Of a stretch of 64,000 nucleotides of DNA, positions 18,731 to 27,473 are shown piece after piece. The stretch covers positions 1,116,001-1,180,000 of the forward strand of contig NZ_SMSI01000001.1 of NCBI RefSeq assembly GCF_004354915.1. The letters are read 5' to 3'. Both the position numbers and the translations under genes were made by a program. Source of the DNA: Pseudohoeflea suaedae (GTDB lineage Bacteria > Pseudomonadota > Alphaproteobacteria > Rhizobiales > Rhizobiaceae). The number at the start of each line of letters is the position of its first letter. The stretch's first letter is position 1. The notes beneath the pieces are model-generated. The model saw nothing but the letters and a program-made list of their open reading frames with translations. It had not been told where the DNA came from and made no database searches.

Positions 18731-19648
18731 ATGGACCACATGGCCGAAACTCCAACCGCTTCGATGAAGCAAGCGCCTGACACGACAGGCCCCGCTATCG
18801 TGTCGCTCAGGGGCGCCGGCGTTTTCCGTTCGGGGCGCTGGCTGGTGCGCGGGATCGATGTCGAGATCCGTCCGGGCGAGATCCTGACGCTGATAGGGCC
18901 CAACGGATCGGGCAAGTCGACCACCGCAAAGATGGTGCTCGGGATTGAAAAGCCGGATGAGGGCAGCGCCTGGCGTGCGCCGGATCTCGTCGTCGGCTAC
19001 GTGCCGCAGAAACTGTCGGTCGACTGGACCCTGCCGCTCTCCGTCGAGCGCTTCATGCGGCTGACCCGGTCCCTGTCGAAAGCCGAGAGCGATGCGGCGC
19101 TCGCGCGCACCGGCGTGGCCCATCTTGCCGGATCGGAAGTGCGCAACCTTTCCGGTGGCGAGTTTCAGCGGGTGATGCTGGCTCGCGCCATCGCCCGCAA
19201 GCCCGGACTCCTGGTCCTCGACGAGCCGGTACAGGGCGTGGATTTTGCCGGGGAAATCGCCCTTTACGATCTGATCGGCAAAATCCGTGACGAGCTCAAT
19301 TGCGCCGTTCTCCTGATCTCTCACGATCTCCATGTCGTTATGGCCGCGACCGACCGGGTTCTGTGCCTCAACGGTCATATCTGCTGCCAGGGCACGCCGA
19401 CATCCGTCGCCGACAGTGAGGAGTACCGCCAGCTTTTCGGAGCGCGTGGCGCGCCGCAGCTCGCGGTCTATCAGCATCATCATGATCACACCCACCTCGA
19501 AGACGGGCGGGTGCGCCATGCTGACGGGTCCATCACCGCGCACTGCCATCCCGATGACGGTCATCACGACCATGATCACGGTTCCCATCATCATGACCAT
19601 CACCACCCGCAACATGCTCAAGACGAAAACAGGGAAGGGCGGAACTGA
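18731..19648 (+). CDS. znuC: Zinc ABC transporter, ATP-binding protein with His-rich tail
   Basis: A 305-residue ABC ATPase with Walker A (GPNGSGKST, 57-65), signature LSGGEFQRV (140-148) and Walker B LLVLDEP (160-166) followed by the H-loop LLISHDLHVV. It powers zinc import with ZnuB. After the ABC domain, residues 249-296 form a striking His/Asp-rich tail, which would bind metal on the cytoplasmic face. Its 3' end overlaps znuB by 1 nt (TGATG). Transcription starts downstream of the shared Zur box. Confidence 0.95.
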   Translation: MDHMAETPTASMKQAPDTTGPAIVSLRGAGVFRSGRWLVRGIDVEIRPGEILTLIGPNGSGKSTTAKMVLGIEKPDEGSAWRAPDLVVGYVPQKLSVDWTLPLSVERFMRLTRSLSKAESDAALARTGVAHLAGSEVRNLSGGEFQRVMLARAIARKPGLLVLDEPVQGVDFAGEIALYDLIGKIRDELNCAVLLISHDLHVVMAATDRVLCLNGHICCQGTPTSVADSEEYRQLFGARGAPQLAVYQHHHDHTHLEDGRVRHADGSITAHCHPDDGHHDHDHGSHHHDHHHPQHAQDENREGRN

Positions 19649-20493
19649 TGCTCGATGACTTCTTCGTCCGCGCCCTTTTCGCCGGTATCGGCATGGCTGC
19701 TGTCGCCGGTCCGCTCGGCTGCTTCATCGTCTGGCGCCGGCTCGCCTATTATGGCGACACCCTGGCGCACGCCGCGCTTCTCGGCGTGGCGCTCGCCTTC
19801 CTGCTCGAGATCAACGTCACGCTCGCGGTCTTCGCCGTGGCGCTCTTCGTCTCGCTGGCGCTTCTGGCTCTCGAACGCCGCGCCGGGCTCTCTTCCGACG
19901 CCTTGCTCGGCATACTCTCGCATTCTGCCCTCGCGCTCGGTCTCGTGGTGATATCGACCATGGCCTGGCTCCGCGTCGACCTCATGGGTCTGCTGTTCGG
20001 CGACATCCTGTCGGTATCGCGCATCGACGTCGCGCTGATCTGGATCGGCGGCGCCGCGGTGCTTGCCGTCCTCGCCCTCATCTGGCGGCCGCTCTTCGCG
20101 GCCACCGTCAGCCCGGAACTGGCCGAAGCCGAAGGCATGAATGTCACGAAGGCCAATTTCATCTTCATGGTTCTGATGGCAGTCGTCATTGCCATCGCGA
20201 TGAAGGTCGTCGGCGTTCTGCTCATTACCGCGATGCTTGTCATACCTGCGGCCACCGCCCGTCGATTTGCCACCGGACCGGAGCAGATGGCGATCCTCGC
20301 CGCGATATTCGGCGTCGTGTCCGTGTGTCTGGGCCTCGGTGCATCAAGGCTGTGGGATCCCCAGTCCGGCCCCGCAATCGTCGTCGCCGCCCTCTGTCTT
20401 TTCGTGCTAAGCTTGTCGCCACTGGCTCGGCTTGTCGACCGTCGCAGGACTGCGCGGGCGAACGACGCCAGGGAGGAAGGATTTCGGCCATGA
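19648..20493 (+). CDS. znuB: Zinc ABC transporter, permease
   Basis: A 281-residue ABC-3 type membrane protein with about eight hydrophobic segments (for example AGIGMAAVAGPLGCFIVWRR at the N-terminus and MVLMAVVIAIAMKVVGVLLI later). It forms the inner-membrane channel for Zn2+ and couples to ZnuC through the cytoplasmic loop near GDILSVSRIDVALI. It overlaps znuC by 1 nt and zur by 4 nt (ATGA), so the three genes are one transcript. Confidence 0.95.
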   Translation: MLDDFFVRALFAGIGMAAVAGPLGCFIVWRRLAYYGDTLAHAALLGVALAFLLEINVTLAVFAVALFVSLALLALERRAGLSSDALLGILSHSALALGLVVISTMAWLRVDLMGLLFGDILSVSRIDVALIWIGGAAVLAVLALIWRPLFAATVSPELAEAEGMNVTKANFIFMVLMAVVIAIAMKVVGVLLITAMLVIPAATARRFATGPEQMAILAAIFGVVSVCLGLGASRLWDPQSGPAIVVAALCLFVLSLSPLARLVDRRRTARANDAREEGFRP

Positions 20494-20900
20494 CTGCGCA
20501 TGTTCACGATCACGCGGCACTGACAAAGAACCAGGCGCTGGTTTTCGGCGAATTGTCGAAGGCCGAGGGCCCGCTGTCGGCCTATACCATCCTCGACCAG
20601 CTCCGCTCCGAAGGATTTCGCGCACCGCTTCAGGTCTATCGCGCGCTCGACAAGCTGGTCGAATTCGGCATGGTTCACCGCCTCGAGAGCCTCAATGCCT
20701 TCGTTGCCTGCAGTCACAAGGATTGCGAAGCCCATTCCGCCGCCGCCTTCGCGATCTGCGAGAAATGCGGGCAGGTGACCGAACTCTCCGATTCCGAACT
20801 CGACCACCGGCTGCGCGAGCTGGCGGAGGCGACAGGGTTTGCGCTCAGCAAATCCGTTGTCGAACTGCGCGGTTTCTGCGCCGACTGCCGAGCCGCCTGA
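20490..20900 (+). CDS. zur: Zinc uptake regulator Zur (Fur family)
   Basis: A 136-residue Fur-family repressor. The DNA-binding winged helix is in the first 75 residues (LRSEGFRAPLQVYRALDKLV), followed by the metal/dimerisation domain. CEKCG and the C-terminal CADC form the structural zinc site, and ACSHKDCEAHS supplies further ligands. The start is ATG 20490, overlapping the znuB stop. Earlier in-frame codons lie inside znuB and are not coding in this frame. With zinc bound it should repress at the palindrome at 18654-18670. Confidence 0.94.
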   Translation: MTAHVHDHAALTKNQALVFGELSKAEGPLSAYTILDQLRSEGFRAPLQVYRALDKLVEFGMVHRLESLNAFVACSHKDCEAHSAAAFAICEKCGQVTELSDSELDHRLRELAEATGFALSKSVVELRGFCADCRAA

Positions 20901-20942
20901 TTTCTCCATTTCAGCAAGGCACCGCGAAGCGCGACGAATTCA

Positions 20943-20976
20943 GCAAGATTAAATCAAACGATTGATTAAATCTTGC
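20943..20976. promoter_or_regulatory. 34-bp palindromic operator upstream of TetR-efflux operon
   Basis: A near-perfect inverted repeat centred between 20959 and 20960. The left arm GCAAGATTAAATCAAAC matches the reverse complement of the right arm at 15 of 17 positions. The inner core is AATCAA-ACGA-TTGATT. It lies about 35 bp upstream of the tetR start codon, the usual place for a TetR dimer site over its own promoter. Confidence 0.8.
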
Positions 20977-21011
20977 TTGGTGCTATTCTCCTGTCGTCGA
21001 TGGAGAATGTG

Positions 21012-21689
21012 ATGGCAAAAGGTGCGTGGAACAGGGATGCAGGCAGGGCGGGTGAGGAAACCCGCATGGAACTCGTGAGTGCGGCTACGAGGCTGTTCGG
21101 CGCCAAGGGTTTCGAGGCCACCTCCACACGCGAGATCGCGGCCGAGGCCAACGCCAATATCGCCTCCATCGCCTACCATTTCGGCGGCAAGGACGGGCTC
21201 AGGATGGCCTGCGCTGAAATGGCGGCCGAACAGATCAGTCGCGTCATCGGCGAAGTGGTTCTGAAAAGCGATCCGCAAGGGGATCCCGAGCAGGCGCTGA
21301 AGATCATCGAGACGGCGATTGCCGCAGCACTCGGCTTCCTGCTGGGGCAGGACCGCGCACGCGACCTGGCGGCCTTCATCCTTGGCGAGGTCGCTCGTCC
21401 CGGCGAGGTCTTCGAAAGGCTTTACGGACAGGTCTTCCAGCCGGTCCATTCGCGGATGTGCCGGCTCATGGGAGTGGCAACGGGGCGGGATCCGGAAGAC
21501 GAGATCATTCGGCTGGGCGTCTTCACGATCGTCGGCCAGGTTCTTTATTTCCGTCTTGGCGCGCACATCGTCGCCCGTCGCATGGAGTGGGAAACGTTCG
21601 GCCCCGATGAGATCGCATCGATCCGCGAGGTCGTGGTCGGAAACATTCGCGCCTTTGCAGCAGCCAACAAGACAGGAGCCGGTTCATGA
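21012..21689 (+). CDS. TetR-family regulator (CecR/YbiH-like)
   Basis: A 225-residue TetR regulator with an N-terminal helix-turn-helix (ATRLFGAKGFEATSTREIAA, then NIASIAYHFGGKDGL). The C-terminal ligand domain is of the type seen in E. coli CecR/YbiH. ATG 21012 is chosen because GGAG at 21002-21005 lies 6 nt before it. It starts an operon with HlyD, ABC ATPase and ABC-2 permease genes joined by ATGA overlaps. It probably represses this operon through the 34-bp palindrome and is released by a toxic compound. Confidence 0.88.
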   Translation: MAKGAWNRDAGRAGEETRMELVSAATRLFGAKGFEATSTREIAAEANANIASIAYHFGGKDGLRMACAEMAAEQISRVIGEVVLKSDPQGDPEQALKIIETAIAAALGFLLGQDRARDLAAFILGEVARPGEVFERLYGQVFQPVHSRMCRLMGVATGRDPEDEIIRLGVFTIVGQVLYFRLGAHIVARRMEWETFGPDEIASIREVVVGNIRAFAAANKTGAGS

Positions 21690-22642
21690 GCGCGTTTCTC
21701 TGTACCATACCGCTGATCGGCGGACTGCTTTCCGCCTGTCCCGTTACCCATCCGCTGGCCGTCGGTTATGCCGAGGGAGAATTCGTTCTTGCCGCCCCGA
21801 TCGAGACGGCCGAGATCGTCTCGGTGTCCGTCGAGCGCGGCGATCGCGTGAAATCGGATGCGCCGCTGGTGGAACTGGAAAAGCGGGACGCGGAAATCGC
21901 AGTGGCACAGGCGCGTGCCGCTCTGGCGCAGGCCGAGAGCAATCTCGCCAATCTTCGCCAGGGCAGGCGGCCCGAGGAGATAGCCGCCATTCAGGCCTCG
22001 CTTGCCAGCGCGAAGGCCCAGGCCGGTCAGGCGTCGAAGACCTTCGACAGGCAGTCGGACCTTCTCAAACGCGGCATCGCCACCCAGGCCGCATATGACA
22101 GCGCCGAAACCGGTCTCGAACTCGCCCGCGCCAAGGTCACGGAACTGGAGGCCAATCTGGCGGTGGCGCAACTGCCTGCCCGAAAGGACGAGATTGCCGC
22201 CGCCAACGCCCAGGTGGAACAGGCGCAGGCAACGCTCGAACAGGCGGAATGGCGGCTGGCGCAGCGCTCGATCTCGGTCCCGGTCAACGGCATCGTCTAC
22301 GACATCATAAGGAACCCCGGCGAGGTGGCGGGACCGCAGGCGCCGGTATTGTCGGTGCTGCCCGACGGAGCGATCAAGCTCAAGCTCTACGTGCCGGAAA
22401 GCGCGCTGTCCTCCATCGCGCTCGGCGACGAACTCCCGGTCCGCTGCGACGGCTGCTCGGACAAGACGCGCGCCAGGATATCCTATATCTCGCCCGACCC
22501 CGAATTCACGCCGCCGGTCATCTACTCGCTCGAAAATCGCCAGAAGCTCGTCTATCTCGTCGAGGCGCGGCCGGAGACAGGCGATACGGCGCTCAAGCCG
22601 GGCCAGATCGTCGATGTCGATCTGGAAATGGCCAAAAAATGA
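21686..22642 (+). CDS. HlyD-family adaptor of ABC efflux system (YbhG-like)
   Basis: A 318-residue periplasmic adaptor. The N-terminus (FLCTIPLIGGLLSACPVTHP) is hydrophobic, with a Cys at residue 18 that could mark either a lipoprotein or a simple signal. The lipoyl half-motifs (IVSVSVERGDRVKSDAPLVE and ISVPVNGIVYDIIRNPGEVA) flank a long Ala/Glu-rich coiled coil (about 70-195). It links the inner-membrane ABC pump to an outer-membrane channel. It overlaps both tetR and the ATPase gene by ATGA junctions. Confidence 0.88.
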   Translation: MSAFLCTIPLIGGLLSACPVTHPLAVGYAEGEFVLAAPIETAEIVSVSVERGDRVKSDAPLVELEKRDAEIAVAQARAALAQAESNLANLRQGRRPEEIAAIQASLASAKAQAGQASKTFDRQSDLLKRGIATQAAYDSAETGLELARAKVTELEANLAVAQLPARKDEIAAANAQVEQAQATLEQAEWRLAQRSISVPVNGIVYDIIRNPGEVAGPQAPVLSVLPDGAIKLKLYVPESALSSIALGDELPVRCDGCSDKTRARISYISPDPEFTPPVIYSLENRQKLVYLVEARPETGDTALKPGQIVDVDLEMAKK

Positions 22643-23556
22643 ACGTGATCGACGTCCACGACCTGACCAAGAGCTTCAACGGCAAGACCGTTGTCGATCA
22701 TGTCTCCATGGCGGTCGGGCGCGGCGAGATTTCCGGATTTCTGGGGCCCAACGGCTCGGGCAAGACCACGACCATCCGCGTCATGTGCGGTCTCCTGAAA
22801 CCCGATACCGGCCACGGGACCGTGCTCGGCCACGATCTGCTGACCGAGGGGCTCAGGATCAAGCGCGAGGTCGGTTACATGACGCAGCGCTTCTCCTTCT
22901 ACGAGGATCTCTCGATCGAGGAGAACCTGGCATTCGTCGCACGGCTCTACGAGCTCGAGCCGGTCGGTCAGGCGGTACGCGACACGCTGGAGGATCTCGG
23001 GCTCTACTCCCGCCGCCGGCAACTGGCGGGCACCTTGTCCGGCGGCTGGAAACAGCGGCTAGCGCTTGCCGCCTGCCTGATGCACAAGCCGAGCCTTCTC
23101 CTGCTTGACGAACCCACCGCCGGTGTTGACCCCAATGCCCGGCGCGAATTCTGGGATGAGATCCATGCCCGCGCCGCCGACGGCCTGACGGTGCTGGTCT
23201 CAACCCACTACATGGACGAGGCGGAGCGCTGCCACCGCATCCACTACATTTCCTACGGCAAGCTGATTGCGAGCGGCACGGTCGACGAGGTGGTCGACAA
23301 TGCCGGGCTCTTCACGCTTCTGGTGACGGGCGGAGACCTCGCCGAGGCTCAGAAGCGGCTGCGCCGGATCGAGGGTGTCGACCAGGTCGCACCCTTCGGC
23401 GTCACGCTGCACGTGGTCGGCACCGATCACGACAAGCTCGAAGCCGCCGTCCGGCAGGTCTCGTCGGAGACGGGCAGCCAGTGGACGAAAGGCGAGACGA
23501 GCCTTGAGGACGTTTTCATCCAGTTCATGGCGAATGCACGGGACAACATGGCATGA
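22639..23556 (+). CDS. ABC exporter ATP-binding protein (YbhF-like, single domain)
   Basis: A 305-residue ABC ATPase of the ABC-2/DrrA class with Walker A GPNGSGKTT (about 36-44), a signature with Trp (LSGGWKQRLAL), and Walker B LLLLDEPTAGVDP. A C-terminal extension of about 80 residues typical of these exporters follows. The start is ATG 22639 in the ATGA overlap with the adaptor; the longer open frame upstream is the adaptor gene out of frame. E. coli YbhF carries two such domains in one chain, while this one has only one. Confidence 0.9.
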   Translation: MNVIDVHDLTKSFNGKTVVDHVSMAVGRGEISGFLGPNGSGKTTTIRVMCGLLKPDTGHGTVLGHDLLTEGLRIKREVGYMTQRFSFYEDLSIEENLAFVARLYELEPVGQAVRDTLEDLGLYSRRRQLAGTLSGGWKQRLALAACLMHKPSLLLLDEPTAGVDPNARREFWDEIHARAADGLTVLVSTHYMDEAERCHRIHYISYGKLIASGTVDEVVDNAGLFTLLVTGGDLAEAQKRLRRIEGVDQVAPFGVTLHVVGTDHDKLEAAVRQVSSETGSQWTKGETSLEDVFIQFMANARDNMA

Positions 23557-24689
23557 ACACGCTGTTTTCGCTCAGACGGCTCCACGCCATCATCCTGAAG
23601 GAGCTCATCCAGATGCGTCGCGACCGGGTGACATTCGTCATGATGCTCGGCGTGCCGCTGGTGCAGCTCATTCTCTTCGGCTACGCGATCAATCTGGATC
23701 CGAAGGGACTTCCTGCCGCGCTGGTTACAGCGAGCCAGGACCAATATACCCGCGCCATGGTCTCGGCGCTTGAAAATACCGGCTATTACCGTTTCGACTA
23801 CCTCGTCGACAGCGCCGAGAAGGGCGACAGGCTCCTCGAGAACGGCACCGTCTCCTTCGTCGTCACCATCCCCGGCGATTTTGCGCGCCGGGTGATCCGG
23901 GGCGATCATCCGCAGATCCTCATCGAGGCGGATGCGACCGACCCGTCCGTCGCATCGGGTGCGATCTCCACGCTCTCGACCGTTGCCGCCCAGGCCCTGT
24001 TGCGCGAGCAGTCGGCGGAAGTCCAGTCGGCGCGCGAGAAGGCGAGAGAGCTCGAGGTCGTCGTGCACCGGCTCTACAATCCCGAAGGCATCACCCAGTA
24101 CAATATCGTCCCCGGCCTGCTCGGCGTCATCCTGCAGCTGACGATGGTGATGATGACCTCCATGGCCCTGACGCGCGAAACCGAGCGTGGCACCATGGAA
24201 AACCTGCTCGCAATGCCCGCGAGCCCGCTCGAGATCATGCTGGGCAAGGTCATCCCCTATCTCATGGTGGGGGCGGTTCAGGTGCTCGTGGTGCTCGGCG
24301 CCGCCCGCTTTCTCTTCGGCGTGCCCTTCGTCGGCTCGATGCCTCTTCTTCTGGGCGGGATAGCGATCTTCGTCATGTCGCTGGTGCTGCTCGGCTATAC
24401 GTTCTCCACACTGGCGCGCTCGCAGATGCAGGCCATGCAGCTGACCTTCTTCTTCTTCCTTCCCTCGCTCATGCTTTCGGGCTTCATGTTTCCTTTCCGC
24501 GGCATGCCGGACTGGGCGCAGATGCTCGGCGAGATATTTCCCCTCACGCACTTTCTCAGGGTCATCCGCGCGGTGATGCTCAAGGGTACGGATTTCGTGA
24601 CCATATCCAACGAGATCGGGGCGCTCTTCCTGTTCGTCTTGATCTATGCCGGGCTTGCGCTCCTGCGGTTCAGGCGAACCCTCGACTAG
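23553..24689 (+). CDS. ABC-2 type exporter permease (YbhS/YbhR-like)
   Basis: A 378-residue ABC-2 membrane protein with one N-terminal transmembrane helix (VTFVMMLGVPLVQLILFGYA), a large periplasmic domain to about residue 175, and five C-terminal helices (including VILQLTMVMMTSMALTRETE). The ERGTMENLLAMPASPLEIMLGKVIPY coupling region is well conserved. It is the only permease in the operon, so it probably works as a homodimer, unlike the E. coli system, which has two permease genes. It is convergent with the lytic transglycosylase, 8 nt away. Confidence 0.9.
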   Translation: MNTLFSLRRLHAIILKELIQMRRDRVTFVMMLGVPLVQLILFGYAINLDPKGLPAALVTASQDQYTRAMVSALENTGYYRFDYLVDSAEKGDRLLENGTVSFVVTIPGDFARRVIRGDHPQILIEADATDPSVASGAISTLSTVAAQALLREQSAEVQSAREKARELEVVVHRLYNPEGITQYNIVPGLLGVILQLTMVMMTSMALTRETERGTMENLLAMPASPLEIMLGKVIPYLMVGAVQVLVVLGAARFLFGVPFVGSMPLLLGGIAIFVMSLVLLGYTFSTLARSQMQAMQLTFFFFLPSLMLSGFMFPFRGMPDWAQMLGEIFPLTHFLRVIRAVMLKGTDFVTISNEIGALFLFVLIYAGLALLRFRRTLD

Positions 24690-24697
24690 GCGGTAAC

Positions 24698-25582
24698 CTA
24701 CCGTTCCGTCTGACCGTTCCTGGCGACCATGCAGGCGCCCCCCAGTCCGCGCAGCTTCGAGCAGATCGCCTGCGCGCCGCCGCGCGTTTCCGATCCGATG
24801 CGCACGGAATAGTGGCTCCGGCGCCCCATCCCCGCAGCGACCGGCATGACGTAGACCTTTCCGCCGCCGATCCGGAAACCGGTGCGTTCCTTGACCGCGC
24901 TCCAGAATGTCATTGCGGCGTCGATGTCGATGCCGGAGCCGACCACCACCGCCCACGGCATTTCCGATGGTGCTTCAAGTGAGGCGTCTCCGCTCGCAAT
25001 CAGCGGCAAGCGACGGCAGGCATCAGCGAAGCCGAAGCGTGTCTCGAGCGGCCGGACATCGAGCTTGGCCTTGGGATCGCGGAAATGATCAGGGTTCTCC
25101 CCGGTCATCTTTCTCAGAAATATCATGGTCGAGACCGGCAGGTAGCCCTTGCCGTCGATCCAGCGCCGAACGGCTTTCTCGCCCCCCTGGTAGGCTGCAA
25201 GGGCGAGGCCCAGATTGCCGAAACCTTCGTTCAGAGCGGCGATCCGATTAACGGCCGCGGGAATGGCAAGCTCGATATCGGACGCGTCCGACAGCCTCTC
25301 GCTTTCGGCGATGATCGCATTGAATTTCGCAACGCCCGTTGCACCGGTCGGCGAAGTATAGGCGGGATCGAAGGCAGTTTCTAAGAAGAAAAGCCGGGCG
25401 ATGAGAGCATCCGGCACACCGCTGGCCTTCGCCTGATCGGCGATCAGCGTGCAGATCCGGTCGACGCTGGCAGCCTCCTCCTCCTGCGCCGCGGCGGGCC
25501 CTGAGGCGAGAATGCACGCGGCCATCGCAACGCAGGCGATGAATGCGCGGGGCAATGGTGATCGGCCTTCCAGTCTTCTCAT
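24698..25582 (-). CDS. Periplasmic lytic transglycosylase-like protein with SPOR-like C-terminus
   Basis: A 294-residue secreted protein. A signal peptide (CVAMAACILASGPAAAQ) is followed by an SLT-like domain (residues 38-165): the probable catalytic Glu is in FFLETAFDP, then SPTGATGVAKFN, NEGFGNLGLALAAYQGGEKA and VRRWIDGKGYLP. Residues 210-290 (WAVVVGSGIDIDAAM to ICSKLRGLGGACMVAR) resemble a SPOR-type peptidoglycan-binding fold. It probably trims peptidoglycan glycan strands. Its role relative to neighbours is unclear; it is a single gene. Confidence 0.83.
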   Translation of the reverse strand: MRRLEGRSPLPRAFIACVAMAACILASGPAAAQEEEAASVDRICTLIADQAKASGVPDALIARLFFLETAFDPAYTSPTGATGVAKFNAIIAESERLSDASDIELAIPAAVNRIAALNEGFGNLGLALAAYQGGEKAVRRWIDGKGYLPVSTMIFLRKMTGENPDHFRDPKAKLDVRPLETRFGFADACRRLPLIASGDASLEAPSEMPWAVVVGSGIDIDAAMTFWSAVKERTGFRIGGGKVYVMPVAAGMGRRSHYSVRIGSETRGGAQAICSKLRGLGGACMVARNGQTER

Positions 25583-25647
25583 CCATCGCCTCGACGGTTA
25601 CATGCGATCCCGATGATGAACGTCGGAGCCGGAATTCTCAAGCGGCG

Positions 25648-26937
25648 TTACATGCTCGACGGCAGAAGCAGGACGATGCCGGGAATGGCGATGATCAGCG
25701 CGACGCGGACGATGTCGAGCACCAGGAAGGGTACGAGGCCCGAGAAGATGGTTTTCAGGCTGACGTCCCTGACCACCGATTTCAGAACGAAGGCGTTCAT
25801 TCCGACCGGCGGCGTGATGTAGCTGATCTCTGTGACGATCACCACGAAGATGCCGAACCAGATGAGATCGATGCCGAGCGAGGCGACGACCGGATAGAAG
25901 ATCGGCACTGTGAGCATGATCATGGACAGCCCCTCGAGCATGCAGCCGAGCACCAGATAGATCACCAGGATCGTCAGAAGCACCGACAGGGGCGAGCCGC
26001 CGAAGACGGTCAGGAGCGCCTGCATGTCCGTGGTCATGCCGGAAAGATTGACGTAGTTGGTAAAGGTCAGTGCACCGAATAGGATGAAGAACATCATCGC
26101 GGTCGTCCGCGCGGTCTCGAACAGCGTTTCGAGCGTTTCGCGGAAGTTGAGCCGGCGGCTGGCAAGCACGAGCAGGAACGCGCCCGCAGCGCCCATGCCA
26201 GCACTTTCCGTCGGCGTGAAGATGCCGAAATAGATCCCGCCCATGACGAAGACGAACAGTGCCAGCGCGCCCGAGGTCCGGCCCAGAGCGGCGAAACGCG
26301 CCCGGAGCGGCAGCTTCGGTTCGGTCCGCAGCGTGCCTCCGCGCAGCTTCACCGAGATCATCACCGCGATCGCGTAGCCGATGACCCCGACAATGCCAGG
26401 GATGATGCCGGCCAGGAACAACTTGCCGATGTCCTGCTGCGTCATGATCCCGTAGAAGACCAGGATCACCGAAGGCGGAATGAGGATGCCGAGCGTGCCG
26501 CCCGCCGCGATCGAGGCCGTGGAGATCTCGTCGGGATAGCCGAAACGGCGCATCGACGGCAGCGCGATCTTCGACATGGTTGCCGCAGTGGCGATCGAGG
26601 AGCCGCAGACCGAAGAGAAACCACCACAGGCGATCACGGTCGCGATGGCGAGGCCGCCGGGACGATGGCGCAGCCAGGCGTGTGCCGCGGCGTAGAGATC
26701 GCGCGCGATGCCGGACTGGACGACGAAGTTGCCCATCATCAGGAACAGCGGCAGTACCGAGAGCGAGTAGTTGCGGCCGTTCTCGAAGAAGGTCTGTCCG
26801 ATCAGCGCCAGCGAGGGTTGCCAGCCTATGATGGAGGCTGTCCCGACGAGGCCGACAAGCGCCAGGGCAAAGGCGATTGGCATGCCCGTCAGAAGAAGTG
26901 CGGCGAGGACGGCGACGCCGATTGGCCATTCGCTCAT
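25648..26937 (-). CDS. TRAP transporter large permease (DctM-like)
   Basis: A 429-residue DctM-family membrane protein with about 12-13 hydrophobic segments. Family-typical stretches are PLFLMMGNFVVQSGIARDLY, ACGGFSSVCGSSIATAATMS, GGTLGILIPPSVILVFYGIM and the late EISYITPPVGMNAFVLKSVV. It carries out Na+-coupled import of the ligand delivered by DctP. ATG 26937 overlaps the small permease stop by 4 nt (ATGA). It is the last of the three minus-strand TRAP genes. Confidence 0.93.
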   Translation of the reverse strand: MSEWPIGVAVLAALLLTGMPIAFALALVGLVGTASIIGWQPSLALIGQTFFENGRNYSLSVLPLFLMMGNFVVQSGIARDLYAAAHAWLRHRPGGLAIATVIACGGFSSVCGSSIATAATMSKIALPSMRRFGYPDEISTASIAAGGTLGILIPPSVILVFYGIMTQQDIGKLFLAGIIPGIVGVIGYAIAVMISVKLRGGTLRTEPKLPLRARFAALGRTSGALALFVFVMGGIYFGIFTPTESAGMGAAGAFLLVLASRRLNFRETLETLFETARTTAMMFFILFGALTFTNYVNLSGMTTDMQALLTVFGGSPLSVLLTILVIYLVLGCMLEGLSMIMLTVPIFYPVVASLGIDLIWFGIFVVIVTEISYITPPVGMNAFVLKSVVRDVSLKTIFSGLVPFLVLDIVRVALIIAIPGIVLLLPSSM

Positions 26938-27473
26938 TCTTCGCTCACTCGATTTCGGGAGACGCGTGCTCCCCGCAGGCCGCTCATGCCGAGCCAAAGC
27001 GTCATCAGCGCCGACACGCCGATACAGGCTGCACAGAACCAGGCGACGGGCGCCAGCGGCACGTCGAGTGTTTCGGTGGTGCCGCCATAGCCGGCAATCT
27101 GGTTGCCCTGCTGGAAGATGCGCCAGCCGATGGCTGACAGAAGAGCGGCAATGACGAGCGACAGGATGAACTCGCGCAGCGGCTGGAAGCGTGCCGGCAG
27201 CCGGTCCGAAAGGAGGCTGACCGACACATGGCCGCGATCGAGAGTGACGGCCGGCAGCCCCAGGAACACCACCCCGACAAGCATCAGTTCGGTCAGTTCG
27301 GTGGCGCCGACGAGCGGGCTGTTGAGAAGATAGCGCCCGATGACGTCGACGAGCGTGATCCCCATCATGGCGAGAAGCATGGCGGCGCAGATCGAGGCGA
27401 GAACCAGGCGCAAAGGCCCGCCTCGCCGCTCTTCGTCCGGACCGAAGTGATCCGGCCGCATGGCTTCACTCAT
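26934..27473 (-). CDS. TRAP transporter small permease (DctQ-like)
   Basis: A 179-residue DctQ-type protein with four predicted transmembrane helices (CAAMLLAMMGITLVDVIGRY; LTELMLVGVVFLGLPAVTLD; LSLVIAALLSAIGWRIF; VAWFCAACIGVSALMTLWLG). The motif GRYLLNSPLVGATEL is typical of the family. ATG 27473 overlaps the binding-protein stop (ATGA). The open frame further upstream belongs to dctP in another frame. Confidence 0.9.
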   Translation of the reverse strand: MSEAMRPDHFGPDEERRGGPLRLVLASICAAMLLAMMGITLVDVIGRYLLNSPLVGATELTELMLVGVVFLGLPAVTLDRGHVSVSLLSDRLPARFQPLREFILSLVIAALLSAIGWRIFQQGNQIAGYGGTTETLDVPLAPVAWFCAACIGVSALMTLWLGMSGLRGARVSRNRVSEE

